From: Catonia carolina
Lineage: Eukaryota > Arthropoda > Insecta > Hemiptera > Achilidae
Direction of reading: 5' to 3'
Length of the DNA stretch: 64,000 nucleotides
Assembly: GCA_035578175.1 (NCBI GenBank)
Contig: JAQMRL010000003.1
Location: forward strand, 81,541,969 to 81,605,968
In this document: positions 46,799 through 57,671 of the stretch, in pieces
Layout of the letters: every line of letters starts with the position of its first letter
How positions within the stretch are numbered: the first letter of the stretch is position 1
The notes under the pieces: generated by a model
The model's input: the letters and a program-made list of their open reading frames with translations, nothing else
Database searches by the model: none
Told to the model about the DNA's origin: nothing
Made by a program: the position numbers and the translations under genes

Positions 46799-47352
46799 CG
46801 AAAGAAGTCCGTTGTGTTTTAAGAGCTCTATTTCAAAAACGACAGAACGGAAAAAATTTAACGCTACAAAATATTAAAGCCTGTTATTTCATGGGTTGAT
46901 TCTTTTGATTTAAATTGTTTTATTAAAAACATTGTCGGATATACAGCAATTTACCGATAAAAGTACCCAGTTCGTAGCAGGTATTTTGTTAGTGTGCTTT
47001 TTAAACGTTTGTTACTTTATCTAGGCCTTACAGAAAAAAATCGGGCTTTAAGTAGTATGTTAAAGATCACGGATTTTTTTATAATGTGAATTTTTAAAAA
47101 TAAAATCCGATGTTTTGTTTTAATAAGACGACCATTTAAAAAAAGCGTTGTTTTGGCTCCACGTAAATATTAGGAAATGATTTTTCGACTGAACCATGCA
47201 TTTTTACAACAGTATTGTGCCAAGTGTAGACTTTTTTTATTTAAAATTACAAAACATATAAAAAGAATGGGACTAGCGATTTAAATAGAAAATTCTATTA
47301 AATTCGTTGAGCTGCACTGGTCTTCACAGCGGACTTCTTTCATGGCGTGCTC
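46799..47352. mobile_element. MITE with ~28-bp inverted ends
   Basis: Left end GTGCTCGCCACGAAAGAAGT continues CCGTTGTG; the right end in reverse complement reads GAGCACGCCATGAAAGAAGT and CCGCTGTG. TA flanks both ends. The interior is AT-rich and non-coding. Confidence 0.75.
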
Positions 47353-47445
47353 TATAATCAATGGTCGATTTGAGGAAATTTACTTTAGACCTATTTATCA
47401 TTTTTGAAGATTTGTTCCATTTAGGTCTATCATTTATTAGTAAAC

Positions 47446-48240
47446 TAGCTGCCCGTCCCAGCTTCACCCAAGTATAATTTTGTTTTATTTCAAAAAATTA
47501 AAATTAAGGTTAAAAATAAATCACAAATACGAGTACAATTTTTTATTTGGAAAAATCTGATATACGTATATATATTTGAACACCACTGAATTTCAGCCAC
47601 CTACCCCGTCCAGAACTTAATAAACAAAAAATATTTGGTTGAGGGTTGAACACCGTTTTCAACCTTTTAAGGGTACATTTTTATTATCGTAAAGGCATAA
47701 CTATTTGATACATAACATCTCCACCGAGTTTCAGCCATCTAGCTCGTCAGTAACTAAATAATATGTAAATATTGATTTAAGGGTTAAACACCCTTTTCAA
47801 CACCTACGGATAAGTTTTTGAAATAGTTGAGATGTAATTTTTTAGCGTAGCTATACTTAATATTTCCACCGAGTTTCAGCCATTAACTCGTCCGGAACTC
47901 AGTAAATAAACAATATTTTTTAAGTATTGGACACTCTTTTTAAAATTTTTAGGGGTACATTTGAAAATAATTAAGGGGTATTTTTTAGTTGAAAGATAAG
48001 AAACATCTTCACCGATTTTCAGCCATCTGATTTCTTCGGATCTTAGTAAACGGAAAATATCGGTTTAAGGGTTGAACGCCCTTTTTAACCCCTTAACGGT
48101 GAAATTGTTTATGTTTAATTTTCTATTTACCCGAAAGGGAATATTGTCTCCTAATTTCAGCTTTCCAGCTACTGTGCAAGTAGGAGTATTAGTGTTGAAT
48201 GAGTCAGTCAGTGAGGGCTTTCCCATTAATATACTGTAAT
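47446..48240 (-). repeat. Tandem array of ~144-bp units, element B (inverted)
   Basis: Read on the minus strand it starts AATGGGAAAGCCCTCACTGA near 48230, as element A does at 4345, and has units marked by GGGTTGAACGCCC-like blocks on the plus strand near 47642, 47782, 47926 and 48070 (period 140-144). It ends at 47446 in CTAGCTGCCCGTCCCAGC, a phrase element A lacks. Confidence 0.7.
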
Positions 48241-48364
48241 TATACAGATTCAAGATAAATAAGGAACAAAATTTGGACTCTTATGAAGATGGTAAAGAGC
48301 ATCTCATCAAAAAAATATTGTTTTATTTTTAGTTAAAAAAAATGTAACGAGTGAGATTGGTAAT

Positions 48365-48745
48365 TTGTGTTTAGGTCATCAGCCGAAAGGCTGGTTTGAA
48401 CCTGTAGAAGTTTTACTAAGTAAAATGAGGAGTGAGGTGGTTTACATTTTGCCTTCCTCTCTGAGTGGAAAAGTACGCTTATCAGCATGCCGGGCTCTCT
48501 CAAAAGCACATATTTTCCACTATGCAAATGACGCCTTCTCTTTATTCACCACAGGGTCTGGCTGTAAAATGAAATTCATTACTTTCAGAGGAGATAACTC
48601 TGATTAGTGTCTTTTACACCTCTACCTCTTCTGTACTTAAGTGATTCAGTCATTTAATTGGCTGACCATGTGATAAGAAACAGAGCCCTGCAACGAACAA
48701 ATTGAGGGCAAATAATTTGACACTCCACCTGTCTGTTATGGGCAG
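48365..48745 (+). mobile_element. ~395-bp SINE-like retroposon, copy
   Basis: Shows the conserved hairpin CAGCCGAAAGGCTG, the GAGGAGTGAGGTGGTTTAC block and the TCTGTTATGGGCAG end. A target duplication was not clearly recognised. Confidence 0.8.
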
Positions 48746-49531
48746 ATTTTATATCTAGCAGAATTGGTTTTTTCTATTATTATTATTATTATTATCTAGC
48801 AGAATTGAATTTTTTATTAGCAGAATTGGTTATTTATCTTTTATTTAACCCTTTATAGGGCAGCACTACGGGAAAAAATATATATGTTGTAAAATATTTT
48901 TGCTTTACAGGGACGAATAATTCTAGTGACAGAACAGTAAGATATTTCTTTTTTTATGTTAAGCCCTGGTAAGTATACTTACCAAGGAACGTTTATTAAA
49001 ATGGGAATCAAATAATGTTTAGTGGTAAGAATGTTTAGTAAAACAATTTGTAGTAATATATAACAAAAACATTTGTAGAATAACTTAACTTTATATTAGC
49101 ATGAATGCTTGCTTTCCCGTAAAAAACTTAAATTTTTCTAACCACTGTACAAAGTAACAACAAAACAAGATGGTAGCGTACGCTGTTATGAGTCCTTACC
49201 ATATTCATGGAACTCACGAAGCAAATGGTTGCTGCGCCCTAATTTCAATATGTGGATAGCCTACTTACCAGAGAACACCTATAACACCATAAAATGCCAA
49301 TACGGTTTAACTGCATTGCTTATTCTTAAATAAACTCGTCCTTTTTACCACTGGTATTAATATAACCAACTACAGTGGCATGCGGGCCGCACATGCGCAG
49401 TAAGTAGCTCCCCCACCACAGCGTCGTAGCCTGATACAGGCTGCCTCTAAAGTAGTACTCACTACTCATTGTGTTCTGTTCATGCGGTAATCGTTTTGAC
49501 ATTTGTGTCGCTGTCGACACAAATACATGTG
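48746..49531. other. Intron sequence, nothing recognised
   Basis: A short ATT microsatellite lies at about 48775-48795. Otherwise unrecognised. Confidence 0.5.
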
Positions 49532-50536
49532 CCCGTGGCTGTTGTTGGATCTGCTATCGGGGGCCGCCCCTGGCGATGGGGTACGCTCACCTCCTAGGAG
49601 GGGAGTACTGGAGAAATAAAATACCCAGGGTGGACAAAAACCAACCAGGAAATCCTACAGCGTCTGTCTTGCATCAAGAGGTTTGTAGGTCAGCGTCTAT
49701 CACCAGAGGTGCGGCTGAATATCCAGGAGAAGGGCACTCTTTTGTCCTGGGGTTGAGGAATTGGCCCCAAAGGCGGATAAACCAGCTTATTTGGTAAACG
49801 GCATAAGAATGTAGATGGCAACGGGCAACCGCTACATTAAAGATCCCATGGGATTGCCCTAGTAAAATCATGAATGGCAGGCATCAGGACAAAATTATCC
49901 GGAGTTTCAAGTCTCCCAATCGGTTCTCCGGGGGGGGGGGACAGTTTTGATGAATGCTTCTAAAATTAAAACTCTTCGAAGTAAATTAAGAATAGGCACC
50001 TGGAATGTGAGGAGCATGCTTGAACTTGGTAAGGCTCACAATATTGTCCAGGAAATGAACAGGTTAAATATACAAATAATGGGTATCAGTGAGTGTAGAT
50101 GGAAGGATAGTGGACAGAGAGACCTACATGATAGTACCATTTATTATTCGGGTAGCAATGAAAATTCAAACTTGAATGGTGTAGCGGTGATAATTGATAA
50201 ATCCATCAAGAATGCAGTGAAAAATTTTCTTCCTTTGTCGGACAGAGTAATGCTTCTTCAGTTCCATTTGGACATTGGCACACTGAATCTGATTCAGGTC
50301 TATGCTCCAACAGCAGACGGGGGGAGGAACTGATAGAGAGATTCTATGAAGATGTCAACACTGTGATGAATATGTTCAAACATCAAGATGTTACTATAGT
50401 CATGGGTGACTTGAATGCAAAGATAGGACAAGGTCAAAGTAACCAATGGATTGGTCGTTTTGGATTGGGTGAAAGGAATGAGAGAGGAGACCGTCTCCTT
50501 CAGTTCTGCCAAGAAAACAGCATGGTCATCACCTGA
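49532..50536 (+). pseudogene. 5' part of a second LINE (AP-like endonuclease only), element B
   Basis: It begins CCCGTGGCTGTTGTTGGATC, matching the exact 5' end of LINE A, and has a ~415-bp leader with a run of ten G near 49931. A frame from the ATG at 49947 encodes the N-terminal endonuclease: LRIGTWNVRSMLELGKAH (Asn), MGISECRWKDSG (Glu), VYAPTADG. A frameshift at about 50325 leads into ELIERFYEDVN and MGDLNAKIGQGQSN (Asp, Asn), and the frame ends in a stop near 50535. The reverse transcriptase is absent. The endonuclease differs clearly from that of LINE A, so the two are separate families. Confidence 0.85.
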
Positions 50537-51026
50537 AGAAACTTTGTAGAAATCTTACCAGAATAGTTGTTTCTTGTCCCGTTTATTGCTGAACAGGATA
50601 TCATTTTACATTGTCTGGTCTCTGTCCTTTCAGCTCCAGCTTCAAGACACATTTCAAGCCAACCACCAGCATCTACACATCTTGAAGATCGAGTCTGTTG
50701 GCCTGATCCACAGCTTACACTGCACGGTGTCCACTCCGACCATTCTACTTCTAAATTAAAAAAAAAAAAAATACAAATTCAAAGTATCTCTAATGGCATA
50801 AAAAACAAAATCATTAAAAATACATGAAATTTCATAGTCTTTTCCATCCTGGTCCGCCTATTGATAGTTTAATTGTTATTCTTATTATACCGTATCTTCA
50901 TAATACGAAGTTACAATAGAATTATACTCGTATTATAACTCCGTGCAAGTAAAGTATTGCACTTACCTATTGTAATGGGCGTTGTAAACAATTAATCTAT
51001 AAAATAACTTATTATTTAAATAGATA
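50537..51026. other. Sequence after truncated LINE, with an A-run
   Basis: An A13 run near 50759 could be the poly(A) end of an insertion, but the preceding ~220 bp does not resemble a LINE 3' end I know. Confidence 0.4.
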
Positions 51027-51325
51027 ACCCATCGGGTTGGTCTATTGGTAAAGTCGATGCCTTGAGTTAGCTGATGAAAATTCCTGGTTCAAATCCTAGT
51101 AAACTTTTATACAGATTTGAATACTAGATAGTGTAGCAGATTTTATATTTTTTATTTCTGGTTGCTGATATACTTTAAATTAACCATAATATCTCTGGAA
51201 TGGTCGGTCTGAGTCTGTAGAAGGCTACATTTACAATCATACACATCATCCTCATCTGATTGGGTCATAGGGTTGCTTACTTTGACTTAAAGTGAACAGA
51301 TTGCAACGTTCACATAATGGAGATT
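51027..51325 (+). mobile_element. tRNA-derived SINE, family 1, copy without the central hairpin
   Basis: GGGTTGGTCTATTGGTAAAG (box-A side) and box B GGTTCAAATCC are both present. In this copy the hairpin arms are largely lost (GAGTTAGCTGATGAAAATTC). The body then follows the family to CAGATTGCAACGTTCACA. Confidence 0.75.
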
Positions 51326-51478
51326 TGAAGTAAAGTGGACCTACGATAATTTAGCTATAATGAAGATAAGGGATATGATATTATTCAATGAAAGTTAATG
51401 ATAGAAATCGTGGTTAATAAAATATTTCATTTGTTCCTTTATTTAGTTAATTACAAATCCATTATTTCCCGCCTCCGT

Positions 51479-51570
51479 GACCCAGGTTAACGTACTTTCA
51501 CTACAAAATGGAGGTCCCGGTTTTGATTCCCGGCTAGATTTTGAAAAATTATAACACGTTCAAACCCACC
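51479..51570 (+). mobile_element. tRNA-derived SINE, family 3, damaged copy
   Basis: Starts CTCCGTGACCCAGGTTAACG and has a TTTTGATTCCCGGCTAG box-B region and the TTATAACACGTTC follow-on seen at 19310-19437 on the other strand. Box A is mutated. Confidence 0.5.
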
Positions 51571-52389
51571 GTTCCTTTGCAAAAAAACTTTAAATAAAAA
51601 TGACGTGCAGTAAAGTAATATTGCTTCTTCTTTACTGTTTCGGTCTGCTAAGGAACACGTTAAATGATTTTCTCATTCTTGATGTTTTTTTTCAACGCTA
51701 ATTATTTGAGTTTTCCTTAAGCCATTTCATATTTTTACTACACTCTTTCTTCACCTTTTCTGACTGTAGTTGTCATTTGGCGTCTTCTTTTCTGTCTTTT
51801 ATCCTAGCTAACAATTTCACGTCCTTCGTGTCTTTTTCAATTTCTATGAACCATCTATTCTGTGTTTTATAACTTCTGTATCCATCAAATAACTGTTTAG
51901 TAAATCTATTCATAAATATCTTAAAATCCGAATTTATGTTTTCCTCATAGGATTCTTTTATTTTTTTATATTTCCATTCCCGCATATCTCTTTACTACGA
52001 GATAGTAGTACTTCTGAACCTATGGAAATGAACATTACAATCCTAAGGAAATAAGTAAAAAAGTAAAATTAAACAAAAATTAAATTTTTCAATTATAATT
52101 CTAAATTGCTCAAATTCTTCAATTTTTGTTCAGACCATATATTTTCTTCAGGAACATTATTAAATAATAATCCTAAGTAGAACAAATTTTGTTATAAGGA
52201 AATGATATATTTTATGGAAACGAAAAGAAATAAAGAATGTTTTTTTAAATATTTTACTGTAGAGATATGTATCATTTGTGTTTCCTTTGTATTTTGATAA
52301 ATAAAGGCTTGTTGTCAGTATTTCTATTAGGCTACTTATTATTTAAAAAAAAGTTATATAATAAGATGTAGAGAGACTAAAAACTTTAC
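51571..52389. other. Intron sequence, nothing recognised
   Basis: A 70-codon minus-strand frame at 51773-51985, rich in Lys and Glu, has no domain I recognise; it could be a relic of a LINE linker. Confidence 0.4.
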
Positions 52390-52526
52390 CATATTGTTCC
52401 ACTGAATCAGGATGACTTCCACTGCCTTCCAAATCTAAATCTTGCCATGATGTAGACGGAGGCGGAGAAGAAATTACTGAGATTGGTTGAACAGTATCAG
52501 ATGCTGGTAAGTTATTATCTGAAATT
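52390..52526 (-). CDS. EGF-repeat protein, first exon in window (acidic Ser/Pro linker)
   Basis: A 137-bp exon lies between a TTGTTACAG acceptor and a GTAAAG donor on the minus strand. Only one frame is open. It encodes ISDNNLPASDTVQPISVISS, then PPPSTSWQDLDLEGSGSHPD and SVEQY, ending with one base (G) that joins the exon at 28163 as Gly-Arg-Val-Cys. The phase match with an exon 24 kb away is the main reason for joining them. The DLDLEGSGS stretch is an acidic run followed by Ser-Gly, the pattern of glycosaminoglycan attachment sites, so the protein may be a proteoglycan. This linker would separate an unseen N-terminal domain from the EGF repeats. Being one exon without homology evidence, it is less certain than the EGF exons. 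Confidence 0.6.
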
Positions 52527-52753
52527 CTGTAACAAATAAGAATAAGTTATTTTGACCGTAAAAATCTTAGAAATTATTGAATCGTTATCGTCATTATAAA
52601 AAATACGGATTAGGTTTTCTGGCCTGTTCCAACTTCAAAGTTAATCTTCTATTTCTTAAAGAAGTTGGGATGAACATCCCAACTCTGAACATCTGAATTC
52701 TGAGGTCGTACTTGAACGCTTTAAATTTAGTTTTCTATGAAGTGCAGCAATTA

Positions 52754-53530
52754 CCGAGTGATTCAAAGAAACAGGAAATTTTTAAATTTGTGTTGGTAGC
52801 CGTGGGCGATTGTTAGCAATGAATAACTTACCCTAACCTGTCAACAACTTGCCATTTAGTTATTATTTATATACTTGGAGTGGTGCGCAACAGGCTTTTG
52901 CGATTAAAGCTTTTTACAAGAACAAAGACAGTTTGGAGGCATCGAGTAGAGAATTCCGCCGTCATTTTAGTTTAGTACGCCACGTTTGTGTTCCATGAGC
53001 ACATGCATTAAACACATGGATATGTTATTTCAAGGAATCTGGTTTGGCAATGAGAAAGATACCTCCAGGCCATGTGCGAACCGCTCGTACACTAGAGAAT
53101 ATCCACGCTGTTCAAGATGCTGTTATAAGAAATCCAAATAGGTCAGTCCGTCGTCAATCATTGTGTCTACAGTTGCATAATCAAGTATTTGAAGAATATT
53201 GGTACGGGACTTGCATTGTCATCCATACAAGTTGCAGATCTTCCAGCTGCAACGGCAGAATTGAAAGCCAAGATCCGAGAAGCAATTGTCGAAATTACTG
53301 TTGAGATATTAGGCCTACGTCAAACCATGCACAATGTAACGAAGAGACTGCAGGAATGTTTGCGTGAAAATGGAGCTTACCTACAAGATGTCATCTTCAA
53401 GAAATAATTTGTACTGTGTGTATTATTAAATGGCATTATATTTATTATTTAGACAAAAATAAATTTATTTTAAAAAACGTTTTCATAAAATATTTAATTT
53501 TCAAAATTTCCGTTTCTTTGAATCACCCGA
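52754..53530 (+). mobile_element. Deleted mariner-superfamily element (DUF4817-type transposase)
   Basis: The ends CCGAGTGATTCAAAGAAACA and, in reverse complement, TCGGGTGATTCAAAGAAACG are flanked by TA. The plus strand encodes the N-terminal part (ASSREFRRHFSLVRHVCVP, LNTWICYFKESGLAMRKIPP, VRTARTLENIHAVQDAVIRN) and, after a deletion and frameshift, the C-terminal end at 53189-53407 (ELKAKIREAIVEITVEIL, RLQECLRENGAYLQDVIF). The whole catalytic core between them is gone, so it is non-autonomous. Confidence 0.8.
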
Positions 53531-53600
53531 TAGGTTGTTACATAATAGGTTGATAGATTGTTACATGATAGGTTGTTATTGTTGATAGGTGTTACATGTC
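53528..53600 (+). repeat. Short imperfect tandem repeat
   Basis: GATAGGTTGTTACATAATAG and close variants recur about four times directly next to the right end of the preceding element. Confidence 0.6.
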
Positions 53601-54276
53601 TTATGAAATAAATTTGAATTTGTCAAATAGACCAGAAAAATATATCCTGTTTCTGTTAAAATTAATAAATAAAAGCAAATTTAAGGCAAAAGAACTGTAT
53701 TTTAAAAATTCTTGTAACAATATACCGGTTGCAATAATAGCGTATCTTTAATTCAACTAAAACAAGAATATTTATTTTGTGATCACCCAGTAGATTCATT
53801 AGCTGTGTAAATTATTAAAAAGATAAAGTATAGAAGACATAATTTACATTCTAGTGTAGAAGCTACATAACAGAAAAAAACAGCGATCTTAAAAATCTAT
53901 CTGTAGAGATAGACTAGACATTTCACTAGAGAGCCTACACTCGAGTTGCTTTGAGCTCTGCGCTAAAGAATACATTTATTTGTTATGAGGGCATAGGCTT
54001 AGTCTGGGCTTAGACTGGAGTTGGATAAAATGGAACCAGAATAAAGTAAGACGTGCATTTCTTTCAAAAATGCTCCTCTAGCCTTATCGAGGGTTTCACG
54101 ATCGTTTCTTCATTATGGATCATCATTCATTTTATCCTTAATCAAACTTGTTTGAATTATTAAGTTATTATAATGATAATAGTTTTTCCTGAATATTATA
54201 AATAATTGAAAATATAAATAAAATAAATAAATAAACTTTATTTTCACGTAAAAAGAATAATTTAAATTGAAATCTG
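53601..54276. other. No gene recognised
   Basis: AT-rich sequence without recognisable coding blocks. Confidence 0.5.
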
Positions 54277-54513
54277 TTATTATAATATGTCTACACCTTC
54301 GTGGAACCTAGATCATAAAAACAGCGTAAATAACTACTTTAGACAATCTTTAAATGGAATACTATACATACAGAAGCAAATTCCCAACTGTGACGATAAA
54401 ATCACTGCTAGGGAAACAGAACATTTTAATATTGTTCATATTTATTTGAAATATTCTTCAATTTTATCAGAATCAACTCCATTCACCAATATTGTCTTTT
54501 TTTTTGCGCCCTG

Positions 54514-56064
54514 GAGACTCCAGGAGAAGTATAGGACATGTCGTCAGATGTAACACCTGAAATACATATAAGAATCACACAATGTATCACTACTATCAAG
54601 AAAGAAATTCTTGTACGCTATAAAAAGTTTCACCGATCAAGTAATTTTTCTATAGGATTTTTTTTTATAGGATTGTGCAAGGGAGAATAGCAATCCGGAT
54701 ATTGAACCCGATTTTATGGTCTGCAAAAATGCACATGAATACAAAAGTCCAGTTGTACCACACTATTGTGGAGCCAATAACAACTTATGGGGCAGAGTGC
54801 TGGCAAATAACATCAAAAATAGACAGCCAGCTTAAAGCAATTGAAATGGACTTTCTGCGCCGTTCATGTAGAGTGTCCAGGTTGGACCATATCCGTAATG
54901 GCGACATCAGGAAGAGAGCTCATGTAGAAGATACCATTGTGGATATGATAGAGAGACGACAACTGATATGGTATGGTCATGTGCAGAGAATGGGTGATGA
55001 GAGGTGGCCAAAAAGAATGTTGTCTTATGTCCCAACCAACAGAAGGAAGAAAGGTAGACCAAGGAAAACGTGGAAAAAGGGAATACAGGAAGCCATGAGG
55101 GAGAGAGGGATGGATGAGGGTGATTGGGAGGATAGAGGAGAGTGGAGATTGAAGTGCGGGAAGCGGCGCCGGCCGTAGGAACCCCGGAAAAAAAAAAAAA
55201 AAAAAAAAAAAAAGTAATTTTTCAGATTTTTTTTAAAGGAATTCAAATCCTACAACATTTTAAAAATTGGGGTAATTTATTCATGAATTTTCTTCCTGCA
55301 TAAGTAGGTTTTTGTTCAAACAATTTTGTGGAGTGATTAGCCACATAATAATCATTCCTGTTTCTCGTGTTATGATTGTGAACATTGAAATTCTGCATAA
55401 AATTATTTTGCCTAACATACATAATCACCTCAAAAATGTAGAGGGAGGGAACTGTAAGCAATTTCAGCTCCTTAAATAGTAGCCTGCATGAGGTTAGCTG
55501 GTTAGCTCCCACCATATATCTAATAGCTTTATTTTGAATTTTAAAAACCCTATTCATATTACCCATGCTAGAATTACCCCATACCAAAATACCATAACGG
55601 ATATGAGACAGAATGAGGCCATGATAAGCTGCCATTAGTAATTTTTTATCATTTAATCTGGCGATTTGTTTTAGTGCAAATACCCCAGATGATATTTTAC
55701 TACAAACTTGATTGGTATAGAAGTCCCAAGACAAAGATCTATCTAGAGATACGCCCAGGAACTTCACTGTTTCTACATGCTCTAAACTATTATTATGAAT
55801 AAATACATCCACTTCTCTACTTTCTTTAACATTATGTTTATTTTTAAACTGCAAGTACTGAAACTTTGTCCTATTAACTGTTAATAACATTTGATTCAAG
55901 AACTGTACTACAGACTCTATGTTAACACGTGTATTTACTTCAAGAGCATCCACCAGTAAACTGTTACTGATTACTGAAGTATCATCAGCAAACAACAAAG
56001 CTCTACCATTAGGTATGACTTCTGGTAGCCTATTAATATACAATAGAAACAGAATTGGACCTAA
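54514..56064 (-). pseudogene. CR1/L2/Jockey-group LINE, 5' truncated
   Basis: On the minus strand the frame 56082-55243 reads SVLGPILFLLYINRLPEV, ALLFADDTSVI (catalytic Asp pair), TVNRTKFQYLQFK, VKFLGVSLDRSLSWDFY, HIRYGILVWGNSS, QNKAIRYMVGA and a C-terminal YAGRKFMNKLPQFLKCCRI. No endonuclease or first half of the RT is present. The 3' UTR continues to a short A-run (T-run on the plus strand) near 54500. A second LINE (54651-55211) is inserted in this 3' UTR. The exact clade needs a phylogeny. Confidence 0.85.
54651..55211 (+). pseudogene. 5'-truncated LINE with poly(A), inserted in another LINE
   Basis: A 12-bp duplication AAGTAATTTTTC (54639-54650 and 55212-55223) bounds it. The frame 54675-55178 encodes only the protein end: YGAECWQITSKID, IEMDFLRRSCRVSRLDHI, LIWYGHVQRMGDERWPKRML, RRKKGRPRKTWKKGIQEAMR and CGKRRRP. 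The stop is followed by GAACCCCGG and an A-run of ~25. The A-tail separates it from the trinucleotide-tailed LINEs of this window. The frame is open, so the insertion is young. Confidence 0.9.
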
Positions 56065-56438
56065 GACTGATACCAGAACCACATAATTAGGAGATGGATC
56101 AGCCTATTTCATTAATCGCAATCCCTTTGTCATCACAATTCAAGTTTTAACTCATAAAGGTAAAGATGTATTTTCAAACTTGGATTGTATCTACATCTTG
56201 TACTGTATCGATAACATGAAAGTTAATTGTGCTAACAAAACAATTAAGGAAAACTACTGGCTCAGTCTTACAACCCTGACTGCATTGACAGTTCTTATGC
56301 AACTGAAACTGGCCGACAAAGGGGCTAGTAGTTTATATACAAACGGTCGTAATCGTATCGAGAAAGTCGAAGAACATCTAAATAAATAAAGGACAATAGA
56401 CCCTACTAAAAAAACCTTCTACGCTTGACTAGAACAAT

Positions 56439-56833
56439 ATTGTTGATTAGGTCATCAGCCGAAAGGCTGGTTTAAGCCTGTAGAGGTTTTACTAAGTAAA
56501 ACGAGGAGTGAGGTGGTTTACCATTGCCTTCCTCACTGAATGGAAAAGTACGCTAATCAGCATGCCGGGCCCTCTGAAAAGCACATATTTTCCACTCTGC
56601 AAATGACGCCTTCACTTCATTCACCACAGGGTCTGGCTGTATAATGAAATTCATTACTTTCAGAGGAGATAACTCTGATTAGTGTCTTTTACACCTCTAC
56701 CTCTCCTGTTTTTAAATGATTGAGTCATTTAATTGGCTGACCATGTGATAAGAAACAGAACTATTTATTTTAGCCCTGCAACGAACAGATTGAGTGTAAA
56801 AAAATTGACACTCCATCTGTCTGTTATGGGCAG
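56439..56833 (+). mobile_element. ~395-bp SINE-like retroposon, best-defined copy
   Basis: Flanked by a perfect 12-bp duplication GACTAGAACAAT (56427-56438 and 56834-56845). It starts ATTGTTGATTAGGTCATCAG, contains the CAGCC-GAAA-GGCTG hairpin and the palindrome TTTTACTAAGTAAAA, and ends GTTATGGGCAG. A paralog of the target without the insertion is present in inverted orientation at about 61085-61150. Confidence 0.9.
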
Positions 56834-56989
56834 GACTAGAACAATCTATAACATAATAGAACAAAATTAAGAGTAAATAATAGGTTTACTAAACCTTTCT
56901 ACCGCATTAAAGCGATTTTCTGATTCTTCAGGATTTTACTTTGCCTGTTAAATGCATACCAAGATAATCTTATGCAACTTTCTATTTCA

Positions 56990-57152
56990 GGCCAACCCGT
57001 GGTGTAGTGGTCAGCAGAACTGGCTTCACGCTAGGGGTCCTTGGGTCTATTCCCGATCAGGTCTGCCATCTTTTCATCATTTATTTTCAACCATCACCTT
57101 CCGTCGAATGCATTGGCAGTAATTTGCAAAACAGTTGGACGTAAAATAAACA
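56990..57152 (+). mobile_element. tRNA-derived SINE, family 2-related, diverged
   Basis: Box A is perfect (TGGTGTAGTGG) and the body shares GCATTGGCAGTAATTTGCAA and CAGTTGGACGT with family 2, but the tRNA head differs (CTGGCTTCACGCTAGGGG). Possibly a different tRNA head on a related body. Confidence 0.65.
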
Positions 57153-57671
57153 AAATATCTCTGTTTCAACTGTTTGGGTTGTTTTCCCGTATTTAATGAC
57201 TTCTCCGAGATAGATGTAAACCTATTCGTTGGCACGCTTAATAACAGTCATAATATTTATAATTTATGTTTATGTTTTCATTTTATTCATGTTTCTTTTT
57301 ACTTGCTCTTGCCTTTATGAATATGGTATAGGAAGGAAAGTATTGTTTTCATGTCGATTTTTCGAAATCGAGTTTTCACCGGATCTACACGTTTTCAGAC
57401 CCCCTGAACCCTTAAAAATATGTTTTTAGCGATTGGTCTCTCTCTCTCTCTCTATGTAGGCTATACAGAATATCTCAAGAACGGAACTTTGTACGAACTT
57501 GAAACTTGAAACTTAAGTTACATATTACTACCGAACCCGACACGAACATTTTTATCAAAATCGGTAAACCGGAATTAGTAGTTTATTCGTGTAATTTTTC
57601 ACTTTTTTGCAATTTTCTCAAAAACTGGTCCTACAATTTTTTTAAAAAATCACCTGGTTTACTAAATCTTT
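57153..57671. other. No gene recognised; TC microsatellite
   Basis: A (TC)n run lies at about 57437-57453. Nothing else is recognised. Confidence 0.5.

Larger units (their letters stand above)
54277..56396 (+). pseudogene. Unrecognised coding-like sequence split by a LINE
   Basis: Left part: a frame from the ATG at 54287 reads MSTPSWNLDHKNSVNNYF... to about 54513. Right part: from 56095 a frame reads GDGSAYFINRNPFVITIQVL ... CIYILYCIDNMKVNC ... and ends VEEHLNK at a TAA (56387-56389). A partial paralog of both parts lies at 58284-58985, where they adjoin, which shows that 54514-56064 is an insertion. Both copies share an in-frame TAA just before the right-hand frame, so either this spot is an intron boundary or the copies derive from one already broken ancestor. 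I do not recognise the protein; a host gene fragment, a transposon gene or a viral insertion are all possible. Confidence 0.4.
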
